This document shows, piece by piece, positions 44,336-53,987 of a stretch of DNA of 56,072 bases (its first letter is position 1; each line of letters begins with the position of its first letter). A model generated the notes under the pieces. That model was not told the DNA's origin. It ran no database searches and worked only from the letters and a program-made list of their open reading frames with translations. A program made the position numbers and the translations under genes. The DNA is from Lachnospiraceae bacterium (GTDB taxonomy: Bacteria > Bacillota > Clostridia > Lachnospirales > Lachnospiraceae): positions 1 to 56,072 of the forward strand of contig CAJTEW010000021.1 of assembly GCA_910575605.1 (NCBI GenBank). Reading direction: 5' to 3'.

Positions 44336-45862
44336 ATGAGAAAAACACGTTTATTAGCATTTTTACTTTCTTTATGTCTGCTTTTAGCAGGATGCAGCTC
44401 TTCAGATAATGGCAAAGACAAGAATACAGACTCTGAAACATCTGAAAGCAAGGACAGCCTTACAATTGTAGTCCCTACGGATGTTGGAAAGTTCAGTCCG
44501 CAGTATACTATGACACACGCAGATATTTTCCTCGGCTATCAGCTATACGAACATCTTGTACATTACATAGACGGCGAATGGAAAGGACAATTGGCAGACA
44601 GCTGGGAATTTAGTGATGACAAATTAACAGTGACCTTCCATTTAAGGGAAGATGCTACTTTCCACAGCGGAGACCCTGTAACAGCAGAAGATGTCAAATA
44701 TTCTATGGATACAAATTTAGAAAGACCAGGCATGGCTGCTAATCGTCAAAAGATTCTTGACATCTCCGTTGTAGACGACCATACTGTATCCTTAAAATTA
44801 GCTTATCCAATGGAAAGTATTCTGTTTGAGCTTGCCACTCCTACGTGGGGTATCATGAATAAGGATTACTGTGAAGCAAATGGCGAAGAAGCCTTTATTA
44901 ATCCAGACGGCTCTGGCGCATATAAGTTAAAAAGCTGGAATAAAGGCTCTTCTATTGAATTGGAGGCCTATGAAGACTATACTGGAGAAAGAGGCAATAT
45001 CAAAAATGTAAAATTTGAAATTATTCCAGACCAGTCTACTGCAATTATCGCTTTAGAAAATGGTACAGTTGACCTAATTGTTAATGCCACTGCTGCAAAT
45101 GTAACTCTCCTTCAGGATAATGACGATATAGAAATTCTTTCCGGCCTTTCGCACACAGCAAGTAAAGTATTTTTAAATGTCCGCAGCGGCACAACCGCTA
45201 ATAAGGAACTGCGCCAGGCAATTGCTTATGCTATTGACCGGACCGCTATCAATACCGTAGCCTATGAAGACCGGGGAGAAGTTTCCACTGGAATTTTCAG
45301 CGATTTTATGTATTATTCCGGAATTGATTTTTCCTATGAATATGACCTTGAAAAAGCCAAAGAGCTTATGAAAGCTTCTGGTCTTTCTGATGTGACTTTG
45401 ACAATAAAAACAAGCGAAAATTATGGAAGCGAGGTTCCCACACTCATTCAGGAAAACCTTTCAGCAATCGGTATTGAACTAAAAATTGAAAGTCTTGAAT
45501 CAAGCGCACATTCCGATGATTATTTAAATGGAAATTACGAATTGTGGTATACAGCAAGTTCTCAGGTTCTCCCTGATGTAAGCGAAATGATGTATGTTAA
45601 TTATCATGCTCCGGAAAATCTCGACAAGTATTTTGCTCCGGAGGAAGATTTTATTAATGAAAAGCTTGAAACTGCAAGATTAGAAAGTGACGCAGATAAA
45701 AAGACAGAGCTCTATGACGATATTCTAATGGATATAAAAGACAACGCCGGTCAATTAGATCTAGTTAATGCACCTTCCAACCTTGTATACCGAAAAGGGC
45801 TGCAGAATGTTTACCTTGACCCTAACGGTATGATATACTGTTATCAGTATTTTAACTGGTAA
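44336..45862 (+). CDS. Family 5 extracellular solute-binding lipoprotein
   Basis: A 508-residue OppA/DppA/NikA-type binding protein. The signal peptide ends in the lipobox LLAGC (Cys20). FHLREDATFHSGDPVTAEDVKYS and LRQAIAYAIDR are diagnostic of the family. It delivers peptides, nickel chelates or similar ligands to the permease encoded downstream. The ligand cannot be chosen from sequence alone. A GGAG site precedes the ATG. Confidence 0.93.
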   Translation: MRKTRLLAFLLSLCLLLAGCSSSDNGKDKNTDSETSESKDSLTIVVPTDVGKFSPQYTMTHADIFLGYQLYEHLVHYIDGEWKGQLADSWEFSDDKLTVTFHLREDATFHSGDPVTAEDVKYSMDTNLERPGMAANRQKILDISVVDDHTVSLKLAYPMESILFELATPTWGIMNKDYCEANGEEAFINPDGSGAYKLKSWNKGSSIELEAYEDYTGERGNIKNVKFEIIPDQSTAIIALENGTVDLIVNATAANVTLLQDNDDIEILSGLSHTASKVFLNVRSGTTANKELRQAIAYAIDRTAINTVAYEDRGEVSTGIFSDFMYYSGIDFSYEYDLEKAKELMKASGLSDVTLTIKTSENYGSEVPTLIQENLSAIGIELKIESLESSAHSDDYLNGNYELWYTASSQVLPDVSEMMYVNYHAPENLDKYFAPEEDFINEKLETARLESDADKKTELYDDILMDIKDNAGQLDLVNAPSNLVYRKGLQNVYLDPNGMIYCYQYFNW

Positions 45863-45875
45863 GCACCAAGCATAT

Positions 45876-45904
45876 ACAGCACTCAGACATGCTCTGGGTG
45901 CTGT
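45876..45904 (+). terminator. Intercistronic hairpin after the binding-protein gene
   Basis: A stem of 11 pairs (ACAGCACTCAG with CTGGGTGCTGT, one G-T) lies in the 92-base gap before the permease gene, with no strong T-run. It may partly terminate or stabilise the upstream message so that the binding protein is made in excess. Confidence 0.55.
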
Positions 45905-45954
45905 GTTCCTAAATATATCACTTTTAGACTTTAATATATAAGGGAGGTAACATT

Positions 45955-46887
45955 TTGACACGATATGTATTAAAACGTTTACTTATGATGATTCCCATTA
46001 TTCTCATCGTATCCTTCATTGTATTTACTATTCTAAGCCTTACTCCCGGTAATCCCGGACAAATCATTCTGGGGGCAACAGCTGAAAAGGAGGATGTTGA
46101 TGCACTGAATCATGAATTAGGCTATGATCGTCCATTTTTAGAGCGTTACGTAAATTATATCATAGATGCACTGCATGGTGATTTTGGACTGTCTTACAGC
46201 AATCAGAGGCCTGTATTTGAAGAAATTTTTAATGCTTTTCCTATATCACTAAAGCTGTCAGTACTTGCCATTTTAACTGCGGTACTTATCGGTATTCCCC
46301 TGGGCGTACTTTCAGCCGTAAAGCAATACTCTCTTATTGACAATATCTGCACAGTGCTTGCTATGATATTTGCCTCAGTGCCAGGCTTCTGGCTGAGCCT
46401 TATGCTTATTTTACTTTTTTCTCTGAAGCTTGAATTACTGCCGTCACATGGCATGGATACACCGCTGCATTACATCCTTCCAGTATTTACAATGAGCGTA
46501 TCTTCAGCAGCCTCCTTCATGCGTCTGACACGTACTTCCATGTTGGAAACAATCCGCCAGGACTATGTACGTACAGCGCGTTCTAAAGGTGTCCCTGAAA
46601 AAGTTGTTATTACCAGGTATGCTTTAAAAAACGCTCTTCTTCCGGTAATTACTGTTATAGGCTCCTATTTTGGTATCCTTCTTGGCGGTACTGTACTCAC
46701 TGAATCCGTATTTGCTCTGCCCGGACTGGGAACTCTGATTCTTCAGGCGATTCGGATGAAAAACGTCCCGATGGTAATGGGTGCCACCATCTTTCTTGCC
46801 GGCATGTTCAGTATAATTATACTAATTACTGACATTGTATGTGCCTTTGTAGACCCCCGTGTCCGGGCCATGTATTCAAATAAATAA
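45955..46887 (+). CDS. Peptide/nickel-type ABC permease, DppB-like
   Basis: A 310-residue membrane subunit with about six membrane segments. It starts RYVLKRLLMMIPIILIVSF, and the coupling region includes RTARSKGVPEKVVITRYALKNALLPVIT, the EAA-like loop that contacts the ATPase. The start is a TTG at 45955 behind GGGAGG. It works with the DppC-like subunit encoded 11 bases downstream. Confidence 0.94.
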   Translation: MTRYVLKRLLMMIPIILIVSFIVFTILSLTPGNPGQIILGATAEKEDVDALNHELGYDRPFLERYVNYIIDALHGDFGLSYSNQRPVFEEIFNAFPISLKLSVLAILTAVLIGIPLGVLSAVKQYSLIDNICTVLAMIFASVPGFWLSLMLILLFSLKLELLPSHGMDTPLHYILPVFTMSVSSAASFMRLTRTSMLETIRQDYVRTARSKGVPEKVVITRYALKNALLPVITVIGSYFGILLGGTVLTESVFALPGLGTLILQAIRMKNVPMVMGATIFLAGMFSIIILITDIVCAFVDPRVRAMYSNK

Positions 46888-46898
46888 GGAGGTACAGC

Positions 46899-47819
46899 AT
46901 GACAGATAATTTAAATTTAAGTAAAGAAATACTGACAGAATATTTTGGAGATAATGAGCAAGATTTTAAGAAAAGAAATCAGGTAGGTGAAGTCTGGCGC
47001 AGAATGAGGAAAAACAAAACTGCAATGCTGGGACTGGCTGTTATTATAATTTTTGCATTACTGGCAATATTTGCTGATTTTATCTGCAGCTATGATACAA
47101 TGGCAATAAAGCAGAATGTAAGTATACGCTTACAGACCTCATCTAGCGAACATTGGTTTGGAACTGATACATATGGACGGGATGTATTCGCACGTGTTAT
47201 ACATGGCGGTCGTATATCATTAAGTGTCGGATTTGTTTCCGTTGCCATCTCATCTTTGTTTGGCGGTCTTTTAGGCGCTGCTGCAGGATTATATGGAGGC
47301 AAAGTGGATAATATGATTATGCGCTTTATGGATGCCGTTGTTTCCATTCCAAGCATGCTGCTTACTCTCGCCCTCGTAGCTGCTCTTGGGCATGGCATCC
47401 GTAACCTTTTAATTGCTATCACAATTGGTCAGGTTCCTGCATTTACACGTGTAGTACGCGCCTCTGTCCTTTCTGTTGCAGGACAGGATTTTATCGAGTC
47501 TGCACGTTCTTATGGAACTGGTACCTTTCGGATTATTTACAGGCATATTATTCCAAATGCTATAGGGCCTATCATCGTGCAGGCTACTATGAGTATAGCA
47601 GGTACAATACTTCAGATTTCCGGTTTAAGTTTCCTTGGTATGGGTATTGAAGCTCCTGCCCCTGAATGGGGAAGCATGCTGGCAGAAGCCCGGCCGATTA
47701 TGCGTTCATCACCACATCTGGTTGTTTTCCCAGGTATGGCAATTGTATTGGCAACTCTTGCAATGAACCTTATCGGTGACGGCCTTCGCGACGCTTTAGA
47801 CCCCAAATTAAAGGACTAG
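46899..47819 (+). CDS. Peptide/nickel-type ABC permease, DppC-like
   Basis: A 306-residue membrane subunit. An N-terminal cytoplasmic segment ends in RRMRKNKTAMLGL, followed by a membrane segment and HWFGTDTYGRDVFARVIHGGRISL, a hallmark of the family. The EAA-like loop ESARSYGTGTFRIIYRHIIPNAIGPI contacts the ATPases. An AAGGAGG site precedes the ATG. Confidence 0.94.
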   Translation: MTDNLNLSKEILTEYFGDNEQDFKKRNQVGEVWRRMRKNKTAMLGLAVIIIFALLAIFADFICSYDTMAIKQNVSIRLQTSSSEHWFGTDTYGRDVFARVIHGGRISLSVGFVSVAISSLFGGLLGAAAGLYGGKVDNMIMRFMDAVVSIPSMLLTLALVAALGHGIRNLLIAITIGQVPAFTRVVRASVLSVAGQDFIESARSYGTGTFRIIYRHIIPNAIGPIIVQATMSIAGTILQISGLSFLGMGIEAPAPEWGSMLAEARPIMRSSPHLVVFPGMAIVLATLAMNLIGDGLRDALDPKLKD

Positions 47820-47831
47820 GGAGGTGTTCAA

Positions 47832-48815
47832 ATGGAACCATTATTAAAAATAGAAAATCTGACGGTTGAATATCACGCAAATCAAGAAATTGTTCATGCC
47901 GTAACCGATGTTAATTTAGAAATCAAAAAAGGGGAAAGCTTAGGCTTAGTAGGAGAAACCGGAGCCGGCAAAACAACAACTGCACTTAGTATTTTGCGCC
48001 TTCTTCCAAACCGTACTGCGAAAATTTTATCGGGAAAAACTATATTTCAGGACAAAAATCTTCAGGAATTAACAGAAGAAGAGATGCGGGCTGTGCGCGG
48101 AAGTGGAATCAGCATGATTTTTCAGGATCCAATGACATCCTTAAATCCAGTTACCACTGTCGGACAGCAAATTTATGAGGTATTATATTATCATAATTAT
48201 GAAAATAAAGGCCGGGATGAACTAAACAAAAGGGTTGATGAGCTTATGGAGCTGGTCGGTATCCCCGCAGAGCGCCAGAGTGAATACCCCCACCAATTTT
48301 CAGGCGGCATGAAGCAGCGTATTGGTATTGCCATTGCCCTGGCATGTGAACCTGCGCTGTTAATTGCTGATGAGCCAACGACAGCCCTTGATGTTACCAT
48401 TCAGGCACAGGTTCTTGCCCAGATTTCTGAATTACGCAAAAAACTTCATACTTCTGTGCTCCTGATTACCCATGATTTGGGTGTTGTTGCAAAGATGTGC
48501 GACAATGTGGCTATCATGTACGCAGGCGAAATTATTGAATATGGGAATGTTTATGATATTTATAAGGGCAGTCATCATCACCCTTATACCGAAGGGTTAT
48601 TCGGTTCCATTCCAAACCTGACTGATAAAATGGAACGACTTAATGCCATTCCTGGTCTGATGCCTGATCCGACACGGGTGGTCCGCGGATGCTGTTTCTT
48701 TCCGCGATGTCCGAAGTGTACACAAGTCTGTGCTCTGAAAAAACCGGAAGCTGTCTGGAATGGCACCCATATGCTGCGCTGCCATTTATATGCAGATATG
48801 AGAGAGGAGGGATAA
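47832..48815 (+). CDS. Peptide/nickel-type ABC ATPase, DppD-like
   Basis: A 327-residue ATP-binding subunit: Walker A GETGAGKT, Q-loop in MIFQDPMTSLNP, signature FSGGMKQRIGIAIAL, Walker B LLIADEPTTALD and H-loop THD. The C-terminal oligopeptide-transporter extension carries cysteines (CCFFPRCPKCTQVC) of the kind that bind an iron-sulfur cluster in this family. It pairs with the DppF-like ATPase, which starts one base after its stop. Confidence 0.95.
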   Translation: MEPLLKIENLTVEYHANQEIVHAVTDVNLEIKKGESLGLVGETGAGKTTTALSILRLLPNRTAKILSGKTIFQDKNLQELTEEEMRAVRGSGISMIFQDPMTSLNPVTTVGQQIYEVLYYHNYENKGRDELNKRVDELMELVGIPAERQSEYPHQFSGGMKQRIGIAIALACEPALLIADEPTTALDVTIQAQVLAQISELRKKLHTSVLLITHDLGVVAKMCDNVAIMYAGEIIEYGNVYDIYKGSHHHPYTEGLFGSIPNLTDKMERLNAIPGLMPDPTRVVRGCCFFPRCPKCTQVCALKKPEAVWNGTHMLRCHLYADMREEG

Positions 48816-48816
48816 T

Positions 48817-49776
48817 GTGTCCAAAATACTTCTTGAGACAAAGAATCTAAAAAAATATTTTCCAGTTGGTCCAAAGCGGATGCTGCATGCAGTTGACAAT
48901 GTAAATTTTCAGATTGAAACTGGAAAAACCCTTGGTGTAGTGGGGGAATCTGGCTGCGGAAAAAGTACTCTTGGCCGCCTTATTCTCCGCCTTATTGAGC
49001 CAACAGAAGGAGAAATACTTTTTAAAGGCGAAAATATTTTAAAATATACTAATACACAGATGAAAAAAATACGTCAGGACATGCAGATAATTATGCAGGA
49101 CCCTTATTCCTCATTGAATCCACGTATGACAGTATTTGACCTTATTGCAGATACTTTAAAAGTAAATAACACTTTTGGGGATAAAAAAGAACGTGAAAAA
49201 AGAATATTTGAATTAATGGATATTGTAGGTATTGCCAAAAGACTTGCATATGCTTATCCCCATGAACTTGACGGAGGACGCCGTCAGCGTGTTGGAATCG
49301 CAAGAGCAATTGCCCTAAATCCTTCTTTCATTGTATGCGATGAACCGGTATCAGCACTAGATGTATCTATACAGGCACAGACATTAAATCTATTGATGGA
49401 TTTACAGCGTGATATGGGGCTTGCGTATATGTTTATTACACACGATTTAAGTGTGGTAAAACATATTTCACATCGAATTATGGTTATGTATCTCGGGCAG
49501 TCTGTAGAAACTGCATCATCTGATGAATTGTTTTCAAATCCGATGCACCCGTACACTCAGGCACTCTTAAAGGCAATTCCGATGCCTGACCCTGAATTTT
49601 ACAAAAATAACGATTTGGAGATTATTAAAGGTGAGGTAACTTCTCCTATTAACCCAAAGGCCGGATGCCGGTTTGCTGCAAGATGTCCTTATGCAATGGA
49701 TGCATGTACACAGCAGGAAATACCATTAGTAGAAAAAGCACCAGAACATTTTGTCGCATGTATTCATTGCAAATAA
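48817..49776 (+). CDS. Peptide/nickel-type ABC ATPase, DppF-like
   Basis: A 319-residue ATP-binding subunit: Walker [21 protein letters not shown], Walker [12 protein letters not shown] and the C-terminal cysteine motif [14 protein letters not shown]. The ABC signature reads [14 protein letters not shown] where LSGGQ is expected, so Ser and Gln are replaced; one composite site of the heterodimer may be weakened. The start is a GTG at 48817 behind GGAGG, one base after the DppD-like stop. Confidence 0.93.
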   Translation: MSKILLETKNLKKYFPVGPKRMLHAVDNVNFQIETGKTLGVVGESGCGKSTLGRLILRLIEPTEGEILFKGENILKYTNTQMKKIRQDMQIIMQDPYSSLNPRMTVFDLIADTLKVNNTFGDKKEREKRIFELMDIVGIAKRLAYAYPHELDGGRRQRVGIARAIALNPSFIVCDEPVSALDVSIQAQTLNLLMDLQRDMGLAYMFITHDLSVVKHISHRIMVMYLGQSVETASSDELFSNPMHPYTQALLKAIPMPDPEFYKNNDLEIIKGEVTSPINPKAGCRFAARCPYAMDACTQQEIPLVEKAPEHFVACIHCK

Positions 49777-49800
49777 TTTTTGAAAGGGAATGGTTATATT

Positions 49801-50439
49801 ATGCCAAGCACAACTTTTTACAATTTAAAATATTCAAAGCAAAAAGAAATGCTCGATTCTGCAATCATTCTTTTTTCCAAAAATGATTTTGATGAGCTTA
49901 GTGTCCGCTCTATGTCTAAAGAACTGGGTATTACAACCGGCGCTTTCTATCGATATTTTGGGGCAAAAGAAGAGTTTTACGTTTTTATGGTAGACTATAC
50001 TTTAGAACAATACTGGGAAAAGCAAAAGCAGCTTATGAAAGAATTAGGACGTCCGGTCAATATGCAGGATGTCTTTGAAAAAGATCCTGTACAGGCAGAT
50101 TTCTGGAAAAATTTTTACCGTTCATCCTTAGAAATACGTTTAAAATATTATTTTAGGACTAAGGATAATCCTCTTTACAAACGTAAGCTGGATGATATTT
50201 CTGCACTCAAAATGGCAGATACATATAGTCAGGAGGAAAAAGAAGTTACTGCTTTTGCTGTTTCTGTTCTTCAATATGTAATTACCAGTTTTAAGTACCT
50301 AGAACATAGAGATTACGACGATGATGAAATGTTCCAGATACTTAATAAAATGTTATTGAATGGATTTGAACTAGGAAAACCAAAGGAAGAAGCTCATCAT
50401 GATCACCAATCGCCAGTTTCCAGTGATTTTGATGAATAG
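49801..50439 (+). CDS. TetR/AcrR-family transcriptional regulator
   Basis: A 212-residue regulator with an N-terminal helix-turn-helix (LSVRSMSKELGITTGAFYRYFGAKEEFY) typical of TetR. The C-terminal ligand-binding domain is unassigned and ends with a His/Asp-rich tail (EEAHHDHQSP) that could touch a metal (speculative). The start is the ATG at 49801 behind AAAGGGA. As the last gene of the operon it probably represses the promoter at 43.6 kb through the palindrome there. Confidence 0.88.
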   Translation: MPSTTFYNLKYSKQKEMLDSAIILFSKNDFDELSVRSMSKELGITTGAFYRYFGAKEEFYVFMVDYTLEQYWEKQKQLMKELGRPVNMQDVFEKDPVQADFWKNFYRSSLEIRLKYYFRTKDNPLYKRKLDDISALKMADTYSQEEKEVTAFAVSVLQYVITSFKYLEHRDYDDDEMFQILNKMLLNGFELGKPKEEAHHDHQSPVSSDFDE

Positions 50440-50442
50440 ATG

Positions 50443-50484
50443 AATTAAGGAAAGGGTATTTTTAAAGTACCCTTTCCTTAATTA
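50443..50484. terminator. Bidirectional terminator
   Basis: A stem with arms AATTAAGGAAAGGGTA and TACCCTTTCCTTAATT around an A/T-rich loop lies between the convergent TetR and ATPase genes. The GGGTA resembles the hairpin family core but the GGGACG part is absent. Confidence 0.7.
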
Positions 50485-50487
50485 AGA

Positions 50488-51600
50488 CTAGTTTGTAATT
50501 GTCTTTTCTGTCTCTTTATCAAATACATGAATCTTGTTAGCATCAAGAGCGAACTTAACTGTGTCGCCTGTTCTAGCCTTTGTTGTAGGCTCAACTCTTG
50601 CTGTCATATTTGCACCCTCATAATCGAAGTATAAGAATACTTCTGCACCAAGCATCTCGTATACACGAATCTTTGCTTCAATAACTGTCTCAGGTGACTT
50701 AGCAAGGAAATCAGGCTCATCATGTACGTCTTCCGGACGGATACCAAGAACAACTGTCTTCCCGTCATACTTACCGTCGATAAGCTTCTTAGCCTTGTCA
50801 GCGGAAAGCTTAATCTCTGAAGGACCAGCTGCAAGGTATACATCATTTCCTTTAACCTTACATGTTGCATCAACAAAGTTCATCTGCGGTGATCCAATGA
50901 ATCCTGCTACGAACAGATTGCACGGATGATCATATAACGTCTGAGGTGTATCTACCTGCTGTACAATACCAGCGTTCATAACTACGATTCTTGTACCAAG
51001 TGTCATAGCCTCTGTCTGGTCATGTGTTACATAGATAATTGTTGTACCCAGTCTCTGGTGCAGTCTAGAAATCTCAACACGCATCTGTCCACGCAGCTTA
51101 GCGTCCAAGTTTGAAAGAGGCTCATCCATAAGGAATACCTTCGGGCTTCTTACGATAGCACGGCCCATAGCAACACGCTGTCTCTGACCACCGGAAAGAG
51201 CCTTCGGCTTACGGTCTAACAAAGCTTCAAGGTCAAGAATTCTTGCTGCCTCACGAACCATCTTATCAATCTCATCCTTTGCTACCTTTCTTAACTTAAG
51301 GCCGAATGCCATGTTATCATATACTGTCATATGCGGATACAGAGCATAGTTCTGGAATACCATCGCGATATCTCTGTCCTTAGGCTCTACATCGTTAACC
51401 AGCTTGTCACCAATATATAATTCACCTGAAGAAATATCTTCAAGGCCTGCAACCATACGAAGTGTTGTAGATTTACCACATCCTGAAGGTCCTACGAAGA
51501 TGATGAATTCCTTGTCAGCGATTTCAAGGTTGAAGTCTTTAACTGCTTCAAATCCATTTGGATATTTCTTATTAATGTGTTTTAAAGATAAACTAGCCAT
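50488..51600 (-). CDS. MsmX/UgpC-like sugar ABC transporter ATPase
   Basis: A 370-residue ATP-binding subunit of carbohydrate (CUT1) importers. It shows Walker A GPSGCGKST, signature LSGGQRQRVAMGRAI, Walker B VFLMDEPLSNLDAKLR and a C-terminal regulatory OB-type (TOBE) domain from about residue 235. It stands alone, without permease or binding-protein genes, as multitask ATPases such as MsmX do. One shared ATPase may therefore energise several sugar importers, perhaps including one using the lipoprotein at 39.8-41 kb. Confidence 0.92.
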   Translation of the reverse strand: MASLSLKHINKKYPNGFEAVKDFNLEIADKEFIIFVGPSGCGKSTTLRMVAGLEDISSGELYIGDKLVNDVEPKDRDIAMVFQNYALYPHMTVYDNMAFGLKLRKVAKDEIDKMVREAARILDLEALLDRKPKALSGGQRQRVAMGRAIVRSPKVFLMDEPLSNLDAKLRGQMRVEISRLHQRLGTTIIYVTHDQTEAMTLGTRIVVMNAGIVQQVDTPQTLYDHPCNLFVAGFIGSPQMNFVDATCKVKGNDVYLAAGPSEIKLSADKAKKLIDGKYDGKTVVLGIRPEDVHDEPDFLAKSPETVIEAKIRVYEMLGAEVFLYFDYEGANMTARVEPTTKARTGDTVKFALDANKIHVFDKETEKTITN

Positions 51601-51687
51601 TTTAAAAATCCCTCCTAAAATAATGTACTTAATTCCGCAACGTTTCTTACGTCCTGTTAAAAAGTATATAGAAAAAGACCATTTTAG

Positions 51688-51741
51688 GGTATACCCAAGT
51701 TGAACAATCTTTCAAAAAAATTTTATACAAGTTGAACAATT
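51688..51741 (-). promoter_or_regulatory. Promoter with repeated 13-bp motif upstream of the MsmX-like gene
   Basis: The direct repeat AAGTTGAACAAT (about 51696-51707 and 51729-51740, given on the plus strand) is spaced 33 bases apart. One copy lies between a -35-like TTGAAA (51710-51715) and a -10-like TATACC (51688-51693) on the minus strand. A regulator bound there would block the promoter. No regulator was identified. Confidence 0.45.
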
Positions 51742-51756
51742 CTCTGCAGTAAGACC

Positions 51757-52626
51757 TTATTCCCGCCCAAGAAGCGCGCTATAGACCTCCCGCCTGCTTA
51801 TGCCCCTGTCCTTTGCAGCCCGTTTCATTGCATCTTTTCTATTAATGCCCTGCTTTTCATAGTACTGCATATGCTCCTCTATGCTCATCATTTCCCAGGA
51901 GGCAATCTCTTCTTTTTCTATTTCCCGTCTGCTTTTTCCTTCAATAACAAGCACACATTCTCCTTTTGGCTCATACATTTCATAATAAGAGACAGCTTCG
52001 GCAATTGCGGCTGCAAATACAGTCTCATGCTTCTTCGTAAGCTCCCGGCAGATACGTATTCTCCGGTTTCCCAGCGTATCCTTCAAAAGCTTTAATGTCT
52101 TTACAAGCCTGTGAGGAGCTTCATACAGCACAATAGTCCGGGTTTCACCCTTTAATTCCTCAAGCACCGCCTGACGCTCCTTCTTGTCCGACGGAAGAAA
52201 TGCCTCAAACGCAAACCTTCTGGAAGGCAGGCCAGACATGGTAAGCGCTGTAATGCATGCCGACGGGCCCGGAACAGCCGTCACTAAAACCCCGGCCTCC
52301 TGGCACATCCTCACTAACTCCTCCCCTGGATCAGAAATTCCCGGCGTTCCTGCGTCTGTAATCAATGCAATATTTTCTCCGTTAAGAATCCGTTCCACCA
52401 GTCTGTGTCCCTTTTCAATCTTATTATATTCGTGATAACTGGTCATAGGCGTCTTAATCTCAAAATGGTTCAAAAGCTTAATGCTGTTGCGGGTATCCTC
52501 CGCCGCAATTAAATCGACTTCCTTCAGTATCCTGACTGCGCGGAATGTCATATCTTCCAAATTCCCGATTGGAGTAGCGCACAGATATAATGTACCTGCT
52601 CTATTTTTTTCCTCTGACTGGGCCAT
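51757..52626 (-). CDS. rsmI: 16S rRNA (cytidine-1402 2'-O)-methyltransferase
   Basis: A 289-residue RsmI enzyme of the tetrapyrrole-methylase fold that methylates the ribose of C1402 in 16S rRNA. Signature blocks are TLYLCATPIGNLEDMTFRA, AAEDTRNSIKLL, LITDAGTPGISDPG and AVPGPSACITALTMSGL. GAGGTG precedes the ATG. A hairpin repeat separates it from murA upstream. Confidence 0.95.
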   Translation of the reverse strand: MAQSEEKNRAGTLYLCATPIGNLEDMTFRAVRILKEVDLIAAEDTRNSIKLLNHFEIKTPMTSYHEYNKIEKGHRLVERILNGENIALITDAGTPGISDPGEELVRMCQEAGVLVTAVPGPSACITALTMSGLPSRRFAFEAFLPSDKKERQAVLEELKGETRTIVLYEAPHRLVKTLKLLKDTLGNRRIRICRELTKKHETVFAAAIAEAVSYYEMYEPKGECVLVIEGKSRREIEKEEIASWEMMSIEEHMQYYEKQGINRKDAMKRAAKDRGISRREVYSALLGRE

Positions 52627-52652
52627 CCTTGCACCTCTTTCATATCGTTAAG

Positions 52653-52690
52653 TTGGGGACGGGGTATTTTGAAAAATACCCCGTCCCCAA
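52653..52690. repeat. REP-like hairpin (copy 12)
   Basis: A 38-base near-perfect palindrome (arms TTGGGGACGGGGTATTTT) with core 52656-52687. It lies 4 bases from the murA stop codon and could terminate murA ahead of rsmI. Both ends carry the terminal TTGGGG/CCCCAA. Confidence 0.9.
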
Positions 52691-52694
52691 AACT

Positions 52695-53987
52695 TTAACT
52701 TACTTTCAGTTTAAATTTTTGTATTTCTCTCTCTGTAGAAACCTTCTCGATAATCCCGCCAATGCTGCGCAGCTTCTCCTCGAATCTCTCATAGCCTCTC
52801 TGGATGTATACAATATCATCTACGATTGTTATTCCGTCTGTTGCAAGCCCTGCTATACAAAGAGCTGCGCCTGCACGAAGGTCCGGTGCGCTCACCCGCG
52901 CAGCTGAGAACTTCTTAACACCTTCTATTGTTGCAGAATTTCCTTCTATCTTGATATTCGCACCCATTCTTGCAAGCTCGTCAAGGTATTTAAACCGATT
53001 TTCAAATATACTCTCTGTAATCGTACTTGTCCCCGAACATAAAGCAAGTGTAACACCTATCTGCGGCTGCATATCCGTCGGAAATCCCGGATACGGCAGT
53101 GTCTTTACATGTGTGCTTCTAAGTCCTCCTTTAGAAACAACACGAACTGCATCGTCAAATTCTTCTATTTCGCATCCAATCTCTGTCAGCTTAGCAACTG
53201 TTGCCTCAAGATGCTTTGGAATCACATTAAGGACTGTAACATCACCTCTGGTTGCGGCTGCCGCAAACATAAATGTTCCTGCCTCTATCTGGTCTGGAAT
53301 TACGGCATATTCCGTACTGTGAAGCCGCTGCACACCGCGAATCTTAATCACATCAGTTCCAGCACCTCTGATATTGGCACCCATACTGTTTAAAAAGTTG
53401 GCAACATCAACAACATGAGGCTCCTTTGCGACATTCTCCATAATCGTAAGTCCATCTGCCATCGTGGCAGCCATCATTACGTTAATAGTTGCGCCTACAC
53501 TTACAACATCAAAATAAATATGTTTGCCCCTTAAGTGATCCGCCTCTGCAATAATCTTTCCATGCTCAATATCCACATCAGCCCCCAGCGCGCGGAAACC
53601 TTTTAAGTGCTGGTCTATGGGCCGGCTTCCAATATTGCATCCGCCGGGAAGTGCCACCTCGGCATGCTTGTATTTTCCAAGCAGCGCACCTAGAAGGTAA
53701 TAGGAAGCTCTGATTTTCTTAATATAATCATACTCGATACTAACATCATTGATTCTCTTTCCATTAACCTGCACCGTATGACGGTCAACCCGGTGTACAC
53801 TGCCGCCAATGCCTGAAATTGCGTCCAATAAAACATTAATATCATTTACATCTGGAAGATTATCTATGCGAACAGTTTCATCTGTCATAATCGCTGCCGC
53901 TAAAATAGCAAGTGCCGCATTTTTTGCACCGCCAATCTCAACCTCTCCTACAAGAGGATGACCGCCTTTAATTATATATTGTTCCAT
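52695..53987 (-). CDS. murA: UDP-N-acetylglucosamine 1-carboxyvinyltransferase
   Basis: A 430-residue MurA that transfers enolpyruvate to UDP-GlcNAc, the first committed step of peptidoglycan synthesis. It starts MEQYIIKGGHPLVGEVEIGGAK, and the loop PGGCNIGSRPIDQHLKG holds the catalytic cysteine that fosfomycin attacks. PYPGFPTDMQPQ is a further family block. GAGGTG precedes the ATG. The gene is shortly followed by rsmI on the same strand. Confidence 0.95.
   Translation of the reverse strand: MEQYIIKGGHPLVGEVEIGGAKNAALAILAAAIMTDETVRIDNLPDVNDINVLLDAISGIGGSVHRVDRHTVQVNGKRINDVSIEYDYIKKIRASYYLLGALLGKYKHAEVALPGGCNIGSRPIDQHLKGFRALGADVDIEHGKIIAEADHLRGKHIYFDVVSVGATINVMMAATMADGLTIMENVAKEPHVVDVANFLNSMGANIRGAGTDVIKIRGVQRLHSTEYAVIPDQIEAGTFMFAAAATRGDVTVLNVIPKHLEATVAKLTEIGCEIEEFDDAVRVVSKGGLRSTHVKTLPYPGFPTDMQPQIGVTLALCSGTSTITESIFENRFKYLDELARMGANIKIEGNSATIEGVKKFSAARVSAPDLRAGAALCIAGLATDGITIVDDIVYIQRGYERFEEKLRSIGGIIEKVSTEREIQKFKLKVS

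Noticed and set aside
50443-50484. Palindrome with GGGTATTTTT as another family member
   Set aside because: It lacks GGGACG and the terminal CCCCAA. It reads better as an ordinary two-way terminator.
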